A DNA stretch of 23,883 nucleotides, from NCBI GenBank assembly GCA_036897625.1, contig JAYMTA010000820.1, forward strand, positions 1 to 23,883, read 5' to 3'. The position numbers and the translations under genes are program-made. Positions within the stretch are counted from its first letter, which is position 1. Each line of letters begins with the position of its first letter. Shown here in pieces: positions 1-15,900 of the stretch. The notes below the pieces were generated by a model that saw only the letters and a list, made by a program, of their open reading frames with translations, made no database searches and was not told the DNA's origin. The DNA is from Pelargonium cotyledonis. Lineage: Eukaryota > Streptophyta > Magnoliopsida > Geraniales > Geraniaceae.

Positions 1-3000
1 CGGATAGGTCTCAGAAGGTGTCGACTGATGTGCAGTTGCAGCTGTATGGATTGTACAAGATTGCCACCGAGGGTCCTTGCAGCGCTCCGCAGCCGTCGGC
101 GCTGAAGATGACGGCGCGTGCGAAGTGGTATGTGAAACTGATTGCTGATTTTGAATATCTAGGATTTTTTTTTTTGCATTGTTTTCTTTGTTATCTTTAG
201 CTGATAAACTGATAATTGGTGATGAAGGAACTTGGTTTTTGGTAGGATTCAGTGTCTGAATGTTGCTACATGAGCATTTTAGTTAAATTCAATGTTGAAC
301 TTGATGCTAGTATTAGCAGTGAGGAGTAACTATAAGAGATCATTTTAGCTGATCAACTGATAATTGGTGATGAAGGAACTATTTTTTGGTCGGGTTTGGG
401 TCCCAAAAGTTGCTAGATGAGCATTTTTGTCAAATTCAATGTCAAATTTGATGCTAGAATTAGCAATGAGGAGTAGATAAAAGAGTTGACTTTAGCTGAT
501 AAACTGATAATTGATAATGAAGGAACTTGGTTCTTGGTAGGGTTCGGTTTAGGAATGTTGCTACATGAGCATTGTAGTTAAATTCCTTGCTAAACTAGAT
601 TCTAGTACTAGCACCGAGGAGTTAATAGAAGAATTCACTTTAGCTGATAAACTGAAAATTGATGATGAAGGAACTTGGTTTTCGGTAGGGTTCGGCTTCT
701 TAATGTTGCTACATGAGCTTTGTAGTTAGATTCATTGTTAAACTTGATTCTAGTAATAGCATCGAGGAGTTAATAGAGGTCTCTGAATGTTGCTGCATGA
801 AGATTGTAGTTAAACTCAATGATGAACTTGATGCTAGATGCTAGTATTAAGCTATTAGTACAGAGGACTGAATTAAAGAGTTAACCTGAGCTGATAAAAC
901 TGATAATTGATGATGAAGGAATTTGTTTTTGGTAGGGCTCGGTTTCTGAATGTTTTTAATGCACTATAGTTAAACTCAATGCTAAACTTGACTCTAGTTT
1001 TAGTATTGAAGAGTAAATACACTTCTTAACTCATAAGATAGCGACATTATCTAGTGAATAAAGTTTTGGAGTACTTCACAAGATAGTGGCTTTATCTAGT
1101 GAACTTAGGTTGCGTTTGGGATTTGAAATACAAATCTAACGTCTTTGAGAAATCTTGGTATTTCATGACATGCTAAGCGTTATCATTTGAAATCCCATTT
1201 TATAGGCATGTTTTGTATTCTATTGGATTTCAGTCAACTCCAACTCCACATTCTTTACCTATCCAGGTCCAAACAGACCACAAAGGTTTTCTATGGTATA
1301 TTTGCATCAATATGGATAATATCATATTATGAATGAACCCCTTGATATCATTTGTTGAGTGAGGGTGCAGCCTATTTAGTATTCTGAAGACTTGTTTGGG
1401 TTACTGATGAATTAATTTTGTTTGAAACCTTATTGTTCATGAACGGGAAATGTTTACAGGGAAAGAGCTATATATCTCTTCGTTTGATAGTTTTCAGTAT
1501 CATAAAATTTAAGGCAGTTAAGATGGCATAATGGCATTTCTCCTGAACGTGATTGAATTAAATAAATTGCTTTGTGTGTGTCCTTATGGTATGTATGTAC
1601 TATAAGGTGGGAGCATTCCAAACCTCTCTAATTGAATCTCTTAAAGTTGTGTAGTTTTTTGTGGATATTTGAACAAGGATCAGAGCACTGTTTATTTATT
1701 TTATTTTTATTTTTTTTATAGCAATATGCAGTCTTTTAATGTATGCTTTTCATCTGACCACCATTGCTCTTTCTTGAAAACGGTTGCTTGTGCTAATGCA
1801 ACTAACTAAAAATTGAGCAAAACCTTTGTCCTTTGTCGAACTCTCGTTGATATGTATTATTGCAGAATATCTCTGTCCATAATTGTGTGCAAAACTGAGT
1901 GTTGGGACAATTTGTTTTGTTGGCTTATGCTAGGCAAGCATGGCAGAAATTGGGTGCTATGCCGGCAGAGGATGCGATGCAGAAGTACATAGAGATTGTC
2001 ACTGAGCTATTTCCATTTTGGATTGCTGGTTCTGGTGTGGTGAGATCTTAATCTTTTTGCTTTAACAGCATACAAAAAAAAAATATATATATTTTTATTT
2101 TTTATGTCTGGGTGTGTTTTTCTTGTTTATTTAACCTTGATTTTTGACCATGTGGGAAACTAGAAGAGCAGAGGTAGAGACCGTGAGGCAGCAAGTAGTA
2201 GAGGCGGTCAGGGGGGGCCGATGGGACCAGTTTTCAGCACTTACGTTTACGAGGAAGAATCTGGAAACGAGTTGTAAGGTTCTAGAACTTCTACAAGATC
2301 TACTTCAACATATATGATATGTTTCTTCATAATACGTCCTTGCAGATTTATTATTATTTATATATGGCCTTATTTCCATGCAATTTGTTTATTCGTTTTA
2401 GAATCGGGTCGGGTTTGTCATGGGTAAAATACCGGTCAGAACAGGTAATCCCGCTCTTTCCCGCACATTTTATGCAAAACCTGCGGACTGGGCTTGGGTT
2501 TGGCCTTTTCAACCTGACACCCGATTGCCCGCTCTTGTACCTCTATTATACTATTAATTGTCTGTTGAAATAATTCTTAGAAATAAGTGGAGTTTTATTA
2601 ATACTGCTAACTGACTTTTGCTATTTCTTTTCAGGAAAATGGATGCTATACACGACTTTGCGAGAGAAGGGGAATCTGATAATCTGCTTAAATGTATTGA
2701 GAGTGGTGTTTCGGTGAATCACAAGGGTTTGTTACTATATCTTCTCTGAGCTTTTATGTTGATTTAGTGAATGTTGTCGTATTGTTATTCCAGTGATCCT
2801 CACATATGAGAAAACCACTTTCTTGCCAAGCTTAGCATATGTTTCAAGCTAGATTGCTTAAGAAGCCCAATACTTTGGCATATATGGGCAATTAACGAGT
2901 ATTTTTTGTCTCCTATTCGATGAGAAGATTTTGTTTGCCCATAGAAAACATACTTGAATTATTGCAGTTCAAGCAGGAGTGAAATACTTTGGCGTATATG

Positions 3001-3900
3001 GCCAATTGTCTACTGAACCATTGAAATGATCCAAGTTATAAGTTATAACCATTTCCCATGTGAACTAACTTTTCTAAATGATTGCAGATAGTGAGGGCCG
3101 GACACCATTGCATTGGGCTGTAGACCGCGGTCACCATAACATCACGGAACTGCTTCTTGAAAAGAATGCTGATGTAAACGCAAAGGTAATTATAGAGGAA
3201 AACCATTCATTTTCGTTAACTAAAATGAAGGTAGTGTTTGGATTAGAATTTTTGTTCGGGAATGAAAATGAGGATTAGGACTTTTAGTCAATAAAATGAG
3301 TAAAACTACCAAAATGGTTATTAAAATCATCAGTACATGACCAATTTGGTCCAGGAACTAATTTATGTCAAAGTGGTCTTTAGCTGTTAATAGCCGACCA
3401 AAATTGTCTCCGCCGTTAACTTTAGTTAGATGTCAATTTCAATCTCTATAACTTTTCGTGCCACGTCAGCAAAATTCACGGGAAAACTAACTGAAGTTAA
3501 CATTGGTGACCATTTTAGTCTGTTCAATAGTTGGGGGACCATTTTGGTATAAAATTAGTTCAATGTCTAAATTGATCGGATCTTTATCGTTCATGGATTA
3601 TTTTGATATATGATCCCCCTTCTCAAAATGACTTTGAAATGGGAGTGACATGCCCATTCTCATTCTTATTACTCGATTATATTGTTTTGATATTAAACCA
3701 CAAAGTCCTCTAATGCTATATAGGACAACGAGGGCCAAACCCCACTACATTACGCTGTTGTGTGTGAGAGAGAGTCCATTGCCGAGTACCTTGTGAAGCA
3801 AAGTGCAGATACCAAACTCAAGGACAATGACGGGAACTCCCCATTTGATATGTGTGAGTTGAAATGGCCTTGCATGGATCGCAAAACTGCAACAGAATAG
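1..3900 (+). CDS. ACBP1/2-like: Ankyrin-repeat acyl-CoA-binding protein, 3' part (ACBP1/ACBP2 class), six exons
   Basis: Exons read by eye: 1–127 (open at the window edge, codons start at base 3), 1934–2039, 2164–2273, 2635–2726, 3088–3185 and 3724–3900 (stop TAG 3898–3900). All junctions are GT–AG and the joined frame gives 235 residues. The first two exons encode most of an acyl-CoA-binding (ACB) domain, with the family motifs LYGLYKIATEGPC, KMTARAKWQAWQKLGAMP and AMQKYIEIV. Exon 3 is a Gly/Arg/Ser-rich linker followed by GPVFSTYVYEEES. Exons 4–6 encode ankyrin repeats (GRTPLHWAVDRGH, GQTPLHYAVVCERES, DGNSPFDMCE). ACB plus C-terminal ankyrins is the plant class II ACBP architecture, whose members bind long-chain acyl-CoA esters and are anchored to ER or plasma membrane by an N-terminal helix. 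That N-terminal part lies upstream of the window. Orthology to ACBP1 rather than ACBP2 cannot be decided from the sequence alone. Confidence 0.93.
199..1020 (+). repeat. Tandem array, 147–148 bp unit, in ACBP intron
   Basis: Direct repeats begin with AGCTGATAAACTGATAATTG-like sequence at 199, 347, 494, 642 and 889. The first three steps are 148, 147 and 148 bp. A copy lacking its first ~50 bp sits between 642 and 889, starting near 776. Each unit continues through GATGAAGGAAC, GAATGTTGCTACATGAGC and a TTGATGCTAGTATTAGCA-like block. The array lies inside the 1806-bp intron 128–1933. Copies differ by scattered substitutions, so it is not a recent expansion. Confidence 0.9.
1107..1281. repeat. 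Candidate foldback element in ACBP intron
   Basis: The left edge reads GGTTGCGTTTGGGATTTGAA, and the right edge near 1267–1281 reads TCCAAACAGACC, an imperfect inverted match. GATTTGAAAT and GAAATCCCA/GGATTTCAG motifs occur inside. The arrangement resembles the many plant foldback MITEs with TTTGG ends. No clear target-site duplication was seen, so this is tentative. Confidence 0.35.
2395..2545. repeat. hAT-like MITE fragment in ACBP intron
   Basis: A pyrimidine/GGGT-rich block ends in ACACCCGATTGCCCGCTC (near 2518–2535), an imperfect inverse of the GAGCTGGCAATTCGGGT end seen in other elements of this window. It shares TTGGGTTTGG, GCCTTTTCAACC and GACACCCGA with the block at 10500–10564. It lies within the intron 2274–2634. 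No convincing left end was found. Confidence 0.45.
3337..3596. repeat. Foldback (MITE-like) element in ACBP intron 3186–3723
   Basis: Two imperfect inverted arms surround a short spacer. The inner parts are GTTAACTTTAGTTAG at 3415–3429 and CTAACTGAAGTTAAC at 3487–3501, complementary at 14 of 15 positions. The outer parts pair GGAACTAATTT near 3354 with AAATTAGTTC near 3557, and CATGACCAATTTGG with CCATTTTGG/CGTTCATGG-type sequence. The element accounts for about half of the intron. Confidence 0.6.
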
Positions 3901-4697
3901 GCAAACTAATGGTTTTCACTTTACGACCACCTCAAAACCAAGGGATTCTTGACAAATGCTGGTGGTTGTAGATGCTTTACTTGGTAAAAGCATTGACCTC
4001 TTATTTCACTATTCATTAGTTTACAGAACTGTGTCGGTTTTGTGTTCTATGCATTTTGTTAACTCTGAAACTGGTTTTTGTCATGTTTCGATGACCATGA
4101 AATTGTTGAATACAATCGGAGGAGCAAGAAATTACGTGCTCGTTTTGTTATAATCTGTGTAATTATATACGTTCTGAATTTTGATAGCCAAGGGTTGGAT
4201 ACTTGGATATTTAGTTTTGATTTTATTTTTGTTGATTTTAGAGTTGTAACTTGCAACTTTTATGTCTTATCGGTTTTAAGCTTCTTTCATGTCGGGATGG
4301 ATTATATGGAAAATTCACACCATAACCTGAAACTTGAATGGTTCTGCGGTGCCTTAAAGTCTGGATTGGGTTTGATCTTTTGTACCTTTCAATGTAACTG
4401 CATCAGGTGTTTAATGTGAACCACCTGATCGTTTCTATGCAGGGAAATCCTTCGAATCAAAACCTGCACGAACCTACTTCTCTTTCAAATCGGTGTAAAA
4501 TCCGGTCTTTTCTTAAAACCCAAACTGCAAAATTTTATGGTGTTTTCCCTAAAGTATGCATCAAATCTAGAAATTTGACCCTCACTTTCATAGCTTTGAG
4601 AAACCCATCAGAATCTAACCACGAATCTTTAATGTGAACAAAAACTATCCAAAACCTGCACGCTTACACCTCTTCAAGTCGGGATCAAGTGATTATC

Positions 4698-4751
4698 AGG
4701 AATCTCAGCCATTATAAATTAGTTAGGAATCTTAGTCAGTATAAATTGGAT
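4698..4751 (+). repeat. 27-bp direct dimer
   Basis: Two adjacent 27-bp copies, 4698–4724 and 4725–4751, both begin AGGAATCT and contain ATAAATT. They differ at a handful of positions. Located in the convergent 3' flank. Confidence 0.7.
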
Positions 4752-4822
4752 AAGACTCAACCAAAAGACATAAAATGAATCCAGGAGGCAGCTCTAATCG
4801 TTGATGTAACATCACCTAATTG

Positions 4823-4865
4823 GTCATGATTTATTGGCGGAAAGTCTCGGCCAATAAATCATGAC
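4823..4865. repeat. Perfect 16-bp stem-loop
   Basis: GTCATGATTTATTGGC at 4823–4838 is the exact reverse complement of GCCAATAAATCATGAC at 4850–4865, with an 11-nt loop. It lies about 370 bp past the BiP-A stop codon and about 920 bp past the ACBP stop codon. It may be a small MITE remnant or a 3'-end structure. Confidence 0.75.
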
Positions 4866-5232
4866 TAAGAGTTTGTTTTCTTGGCATTTTCAACTCAAAA
4901 CCCGAACCACCAACTCTGAATCAAATTGACCAATGAATCATTGCAATAATTAGTAGTGCCTGCCCATATATGAGAGTATCCAAAGTGCAACTACAAGGAC
5001 ACATTTAATTGAACAAATTTGTCTCTTTGTTTGACAACTTAACAGAGTGTTCCAACAAAAAGCTACATAACTTCCTTTTTCCACTCTAAATTCACCATAT
5101 AATAACCTCCTCTACACAAATATCAAATCCTACCCAAACACAGCAAAACTGAGCCCTTTGAAAAAACACACCAAAGGACTCACTTTAGAAACCATTACCG
5201 CTCTTTTCTTCAAGTGTGTTCCTACTTTTCAC

Positions 5233-8200
5233 CTAAAGCTCATCATGGGAGTCATCTTCCTCCTCCCCATCCGCCGCTCCGGCGGCCCCGGGACCGCCAG
5301 ACCTCTGATAGACGGCAGTGATGATGGGGTTGCACACAGCCTCCACCTCCTTGAGCTTCTCGTCGTAGTCCTCTTTCTCGGCATTTTGGTTGTCGTCCAA
5401 CCACTCCATGGCCTCCTTCACAGCGGCCTCAACCTTCTCCTTCTCGTCGGATTCAAGCTTGTCTGCGAGCTTGTCCTTGTCGTTCACTTGGTTCTTCATG
5501 TTGTAAATGTACGTCTCCAAGGCGTTTCGGGCATCGATCCTCTCCTTCACCTTCTTGTCTTCCTCGGCGAACTCCTCTGCCTCGCGAACCATACGCTCGA
5601 TCTCCTCCTGGCTCAAACGACCCTTGTCGTTGGTGATTGTGATCTTTTCGGATTTTCCCGAGGCCTTGTCCTCGGCCTTCACGTTAAGAATACCATTGGC
5701 ATCAACCTCGAAGGTGACTTCAATCTGTGGCGTTCCTCTGTGATTCAAATAAAAAGCCATTTGTAAACAAAATGTACTTCAAAAAAAAAAATCATGCGCA
5801 AAAGTTCATCATCACTTTGCACGTATTCCTACACTGTTCTATGTCGGGAATCAGCTCAACTGAAAAATAAAGTTGATGACTGAAAGCCCGACTCTAACTC
5901 TATAGTAACACGCTACATCACATGCAAAAGCTCATTTTCGCTTGAACGTGCTTCTTGCCTTGTGTTTCCGATATATTTTTTTAAGGATAAGAACTAAGGT
6001 TCTTGAACTCGACTTGCAACTCTTATACTATGAAGAAGGCCCACTCAACTAATAAGTTAAACGGATTTTTGAAAATATGACTTAAGTTTTATAATCTAAG
6101 ATGAGACATTTTATAAACATCGGTAAAAATGACAAACCTTGGAGCAGGCGCAATGCTGGATAAATCAAATTTCCCGAGATTCCTACAGTCCTTTGTGAGA
6201 CTTCTTTCACCTTCAAACACCTGTTGAATGAAAAATGCCAATTCACATCAGAATCTTGACTGTAAAATGAGAAAGTTTCGTACAAAAGGCTTTCTATTTA
6301 CACACGTTCATGTAATGTTTGGATGGAAAAAATGCAATACTGATTCTCATTACAAAGTCATTTTCATGATAAAATGTACTAATCCAAACACTAGAACGGC
6401 AAGGTATTAGGAACTATGGGATAGAATAATATACCTGAATTGAGACTACTGTCTGCTGATCCTGGTAGGTGGTGAAGACTTGGGATTTCTTGGTAGGGAT
6501 GACGGTGTTGCGTGGAATCAACTTTGTCATAACTCCGCCGACAGTTTCGATACCAAGGGTAAGAGGGGCAACATCCAAGAGAAGGATATCTGAAATCACG
6601 AGACAGCAGACAATAATCAGTGAACTGAGATTCCGAGAATATAGTGGACAAAGGACTGTAAAAAAAACACACTTTCCAATACCTTTGGTTTCGTCACCTC
6701 CTTCTCCGCTCAAAATGCCTCCTTGTACAGCAGCACCATAAGCAACTGCCTCATCAGGGTTCACACCTTTGTTAGGCTCCTTCCCGTCAAAGTATTCCTT
6801 GAGAAGCTGTTGAACCTTGGGAATTCGGGTGCTTCCACCAACAAGAACAAGTTCGTCAATTTGGTTCTTCTCTAGTCCAGCATCCTGCATGGCCTTCTTA
6901 ACGGGTCCCATGGTCTTTCTGAACAGATCGTTGTTCAACTCTTCGAAACGTGCTCGGGTGAGTGGTTCAGAGAAATCCATACCATCGTATAGAGATTCAA
7001 TCTCCACACGGACTTGGTGCTGGCTACTCAAGGCTCTCTTGGCACGCTCACATTCCCTCCTGAGCTTTCCAAGAGCTCTGTTGTCCTTGCTGATGTCCTT
7101 TCCGTGCTTCTTCTTGATCAACTTGATGAAGTAGTCCATGACTCTGTGATCGAAATCCTCACCTATAGAAGGAAGCAGATTGTAAATTATATTGCCATTA
7201 ACTCTCGGAGAATGATCAATGCTGGAGAAAAAAACAAAAAGGTCCTCACCTCCAAGATGGGTGTCACCATTGGTAGACAGAACCTCAAAAACACCATTAT
7301 CAATGGTCAAGATACTGACATCAAATGTACCACCACCGAGGTCAAAGACAAGGATGTTCTTTTCACCACCCTTCTTGTCCAAACCGTAGGCAATAGCTGC
7401 CGCAGTTGGTTCATTGATAATCCTGGCAACATTCAGTCCAGCGATAACTCCAGCATCCTTGGTAGCTTGTCTCTGAGCATCGTTGAAGTAAGCTGCAAAA
7501 GCAGAACCACTTCAAAATTAACGATTTGTTCCGTGATTAATAATTGTGTTAGATTACAAATAAATAAAATGTAACTTTACCAGGAACAGTAACAACAGCA
7601 TCCTTAATTTTCTTTCCAAGGAATGCCTCGGCTGTTTCCTTCATCTTAGTAAGGATCATGGCGCTGATCTCCTCTGGGCTGAAGACCTTTGTCTCACCAT
7701 CCTTAAGCTGGACTTGAATGTAAGGCTTTCCATCCTTGTTCACAATCTTATATGGAACAAGCTTCATGTCCTTCTGAACCTCTTTGTCATCAAACCTAAG
7801 AAGACAAAAAAAAGGTACCAAGTTAGATCCTTCAATCGGTATCGATTGCCTCATACATGGTATGAAAAGTAAATAGTGAGTTTGGACTTACTTTCTACCG
7901 ATAAGTCTCTTGACATCAAAGATAGTCTTCTCAGCATTGGCAGGTGGCTGATTTTTAGCAGCCTCACCAATCAACCTCTCACTGTCAGTGAATGCAACCC
8001 ATGATGGGGTGATACGGTTACCTTGGTCATTGGCTATGATTTCGACATGCCCATTTTTGTAAACACCAACACATGAATAGGTTGTTCCAAGATCTATCCC
8101 AATAACAGTTCCCAACTTGGTAGCTTCCTCCTTTGCTAAAGTAAATGCAAATAAGCATCCTGTTAACAAATAAACACCAAAATGTTAGATTTATATATGA

Positions 8201-9265
8201 AAAAGAAATGAAGATAGTGCATGCACTAAAATTATAATTGAATTCATTTATACAGGCAAACAGGTTTCCAATCATAATTGTGTCCTGTGTAATAATGATT
8301 AATGAATTCAAAACAGTCTAGATTTTCCAAATGAGGAAGATTCTTCAATTGATAAATTTGGCTATCTGTCATAATAGTATTGAAAAATATTTAATAAGAG
8401 TTATTGGCCAACAACTAAATCCAAATTTTCCCTTCATGGCTGAACATTTGAACCGATTCCAACAAGGCATGAACAAACTTAGACAATAAAAATAGATATG
8501 CATATATTTCAACTATAACGATTATTTCTTTGTTCTTTAAAATCATATATACACACTATGTCAGACCATATACAAACTAAACCGAACTGATATATTCTTG
8601 GGTCGTCTAATTCCAAACTACTATCTTTACACAATTTAAACATTCAGATCCAAAACTTCAAACTATATCCAGTTAACTACAAATCAGTAACTGACATAGT
8701 GACATAGCCACTCTCAAACACTCACAGTAAAATACAAAAGACACTGAACACTACATTTTTAGTTCTTCATATACATCTAAACAAACATATTCAGTTAACT
8801 GTTCTATTCTTGGATCTTCTAATTCCAAACTACGATCTGTGCACAATTCAAAGATTCAGATCCAAACTTCTCAAACACATACATTAGAGTGCAAACAAAT
8901 CGTGAGCAAATCACACTAAACAGTTAATTTTTCATTCTTCACGATACATCTTCACAAACAAACTCACGTAACTAACTATACACAAACCAAACCGCACATC
9001 TCCATTTCAGATCACAGTTTCCATAAGTTTGAAGATCTAGCACACGCATACGCTAAAAAAAACCTCCAGATCCAAGCTTCAAACAAGTATAAATCTAGCA
9101 ACCTCTACATGAAACACCTCAAATCCGATCTCAAACAATGAAGCACAAGTAAACAAAAAATAACGAATCAGGAAGAGAAAAGAGCAAAAAAGAAGAGCAC
9201 TGACCGAACAAGACGGTGCCGAGGAGCATCGTCACGGACGCGCGTCGTCCACACGCACTCGCCAT
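5233..9265 (-). CDS. BIP: ER-luminal Hsp70 chaperone BiP, copy A
   Basis: Exons on the − strand: 9265–9205, 8159–7892, 7795–7581, 7492–7250, 7162–6683, 6589–6435, 6220–6138 and 5737–5233. They total 2010 nt, giving 669 aa, the usual plant BiP length. All introns are GT–AG. An N-terminal signal peptide (about residues 1–28, hydrophobic [14 protein letters not shown]) is followed by the Hsp70 ATPase domain. Signatures visible are IDLGTTYS (~42–49), [10 protein letters not shown] (~230–239) and [12 protein letters not shown] (~368–379). The linker DILLLDV starts near residue 423, then come the substrate-binding domain, a charged helical lid and a C-terminal HDEL retention signal. BiP folds nascent secretory proteins, assists ERAD and restrains stress sensors. 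It converges on the ACBP gene and lies downstream of, and in tandem with, BiP-B. The start ATG at 9265 is the only one giving the signal peptide. The 5' leader carries a CT repeat and the promoter two UPR elements. Confidence 0.97.
8594..8990 (-). repeat. Tandem dimer, 212-bp unit, in BiP-A intron 1
   Basis: ATTCTTGG…CTAATTCCAAACTAC begins at 8594 and again at 8806. Matching follows through CACAATT, ATTCAGATCCAAA and the later CTTCATATACATCT/TTCACGATACATCT blocks. The repeat lies inside the 1045-bp first intron (8160–9204). No coding potential was seen in the intron. Confidence 0.8.
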
Positions 9266-9323
9266 TGTCGTCGTCTTCTTCGTCAATCCGCTTCTTGCGC
9301 TGCTATTTGGATTCGTTGTTTGT

Positions 9324-9378
9324 AGAGAGAGAGAGAGAGAGAGACAATGAAGTGATCAGCCGAGATTTTTGAAATATA
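9324..9378 (-). promoter_or_regulatory. BiP-A core promoter and CT-repeat leader
   Basis: On the − strand a TATA-type sequence TTTATATTTC lies at 9380–9371, about 110 bp upstream of the ATG. A (CT)n run (GA on the + strand, 9324–9344) follows near the expected transcription start. No upstream ATG occurs between the CT run and the start codon. The exact start site is inferred. Confidence 0.65.
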
Positions 9379-9446
9379 AAGAGAGCTCTCTCACGAAGAA
9401 GCGAGTGCTGTTTCTGTAGTGCTTCGTTTACGGACATGTCATCGGA

Positions 9447-9462
9447 GATGACGTGGACCAAT
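9447..9462 (-). promoter_or_regulatory. UPR element (P-UPRE / ERSE-II), proximal copy
   Basis: On the − strand this reads ATTGGTCCACGTCATC, exactly the plant P-UPRE described for BiP promoters. It contains the ERSE-II pattern ATTGG-N-CCACG and the bZIP core TGACGTGG (+ strand). bZIP60/bZIP28 with NF-Y are the known binders. It lies about 180 bp upstream of the BiP-A ATG. Confidence 0.88.
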
Positions 9463-9553
9463 CAAATCGCGAGAGCTGGTGTTGCTGGCCAATCAGAGCT
9501 CTTCTTAGAGTTGGGATAATCCTGGCGGTTCATTTACGGAGCTTGTCATCGGA

Positions 9554-9569
9554 GATGACGTGGACCAAT
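9554..9569 (-). promoter_or_regulatory. UPR element (P-UPRE / ERSE-II), distal copy
   Basis: Second exact ATTGGTCCACGTCATC (− strand), 107 bp from the first and about 290 bp upstream of the BiP-A ATG. It arose with the duplicated promoter module. Confidence 0.88.
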
Positions 9570-10379
9570 GAGATTGCGATTGCTGCTGTTGCTGGCCAAT
9601 CAGAGCCCTCCTGCGTTGGGATCATCCTGGCCGTTCATTTCCTCATCTTGCGTAACTTATAGTATATGAATTTCTTTTTTTCGAATCCTTGTAGTTATAT
9701 ATGGAATTATAAAATAAATAAAGAAAGAAAAGAAAAAATAGCATGACCAGTTTTTGATTAATTTTTGGAGCTCGGGTTAAAAATGACTAACTTAAATTTT
9801 ACCTGTCAAGGACACAAATTTCAGATTTTAAGTTCAAATGTGTGGACTTAGTGAGTTAGATCCGATAGAAATATTGTTATGTTTATTTATATAGCCAAAA
9901 CTGGAAAAAATGCATATCCAGTTTTGAATGTATACAAATTCGATTCGAATTTTCACTAATGCTAATGTCATTTTACATGTGTCTCTCCATTTAGGAATCA
10001 TATGAAATATTAATGAGATTCTAATTTTTCTAATATGGGTTAGAAAAAAATCTAACAATCTGGATCTAAACTCGTGGGCGCCTAAGATTTAATTTACATA
10101 TTTTTAAACCATGAAGCCAAATTCGGGGTTGTTTAGTTTTCGAGAGAGGGCAGACATGGGCAAATAGGGAAGCTTTGATTTGGACCAAAGACTGAGGATG
10201 GGATCGTGTTATCTCCAAACCGGATGCTCAATCGGTGATCACCGACATAAAAAATGGTGATCTTATTTTTAGTCGAATGGGGTTAATCTAAAGTAAATTA
10301 TGGGTTGACAAATCATCACGCAATTTGCATATATTGTGAGAATGTCATAACATCGAACCAAGCTTAAATTTGTCAAGCT

Positions 10380-10564
10380 TGGCTATATACTTTTTCACTT
10401 GGGCTCGGGTTCAATCGAGCTTACAAATTTAGGCTTAAGTTTGACCCAGTATGCCTGATTGGACTTGCAACCCATAACATGAACGAACATACACCCATTT
10501 TGAGTTGGGTTTGGGTGAGGCCTTTTCAACCGGAACATAAACCCGACACCCGAATTGCTAGCTC
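10380..10564. repeat. hAT-like MITE remnant
   Basis: The right end CACCCGAATTGCTAGCTC (10547–10564) is an imperfect inverse of the GAGCTGGCAATTCGGGT-type end found elsewhere in the window. The internal blocks TTGGGTTTGG and GCCTTTTCAACC are shared with 2395–2545. The left boundary is unclear. Confidence 0.5.
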
Positions 10565-10787
10565 CATGTCTACTAATCGAAAATAAACACTTTACTAAAA
10601 TTTCAACAACTAGGGCAATTTTTATTTCCTATAAAAAGAGAGGTCAAAGAATACAAAACTCCTGATTCCTGAATTAGGAACTCTCTATGAAAAAACAATA
10701 CCAAAACTGAAAAAACAAACCTCAGTGACTCCTCTTCCCAGCTACAATGCTTGATTATGTGCTCTACACTCACATTGTCCTAAACTC

Positions 10788-10806
10788 TTTTTTTTTTTTT
10801 TTTTTT
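10788..10806 (-). repeat. A19 tract in the BiP-B 3' UTR
   Basis: Nineteen T on the + strand (A19 in the BiP-B sense) begin 28 bp past the stop codon at 10835. It could be simple slippage or a sign of a reverse-transcribed 3' end. The gene body retains all introns, so retroposition of the gene is excluded. Confidence 0.85.
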
Positions 10807-10834
10807 CAATCTATCCCTCTTCCCCTAAAACCCT

Positions 10835-15868
<5,034 letters not shown>

Positions 15869-15900
15869 TGTCGTCGTCAAGCGGTTGCTGTAGCTTTTTT

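Larger units (their letters stand above)
3901..5232. other. Convergent 3' flank between ACBP and BiP-A
   Basis: No gene was recognised here. The first few hundred bases should hold the ACBP 3' UTR (+ strand) and the last few hundred the BiP-A 3' UTR (− strand), because the two genes converge. Short open frames in this stretch have no recognisable domain and use AT-rich, non-coding-looking codons. A 27-bp dimer and a perfect hairpin, listed separately, are the only clear structures. Confidence 0.6.
9427..9640 (-). repeat. Tandem duplication of the BiP-A promoter module
   Basis: Two direct copies start at TTTACGGA (9427 and 9533), a period of 106–107 bp. Shared blocks in order are TGTCATCGGAGATGACGTGG, ACCAAT, TTGCTGGCCAATCAGAGC, GTTGGGAT and ATCCTGG. 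Each copy carries one UPR element and one CCAAT box (9489–9493 and 9596–9600). Confidence 0.9.
9641..10834. other. Intergenic DNA between BiP-A promoter and BiP-B stop
   Basis: No gene was recognised. The right ~200 bp should be BiP-B 3' UTR (− strand). A 14-bp perfect palindrome TCGGTGATCACCGA lies at 10232–10245 and a MITE remnant at about 10380–10564. The remainder is AT-rich without visible structure. Confidence 0.6.

Noticed and set aside
199..1020. CRISPR-like or protein-coding repeat array
   Set aside because: The repeats are contiguous ~147-bp units without unique spacers, with stops in all frames, inside a plant intron.
3078..3278. 66-aa open frame starting at 3078
   Set aside because: Its middle is the real ACBP ankyrin exon 3088–3185, but the start ATG is intronic and the tail reads into the next intron past a clear GTAATT donor.
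4078..4637. Open frames of 113 and 76 aa downstream of ACBP
   Set aside because: AT-rich composition, no domain, no splice-compatible extension. They probably lie in 3' UTR and intergenic DNA.
5158..5766. 202-aa open frame on + strand opposite BiP-A exon 8
   Set aside because: It is the antisense of a strongly biased Hsp70 coding exon, Leu/Val-rich with no domain, and extends into intron 7. Long antisense frames over Hsp70 genes are a known codon-bias effect.
7014..7574. 186-aa open frame on + strand opposite BiP-A exons 4–5
   Set aside because: Antisense shadow running across two exons and two introns of BiP-A, with no recognisable domain. The similar frames at 10847–11251 and 12771–13088 are shadows of BiP-B.
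10788..10806. BiP-B as a retrocopy because of an A19 tract after the stop
   Set aside because: BiP-B keeps all seven introns at the same positions as BiP-A, so the gene arose by DNA-level tandem duplication.
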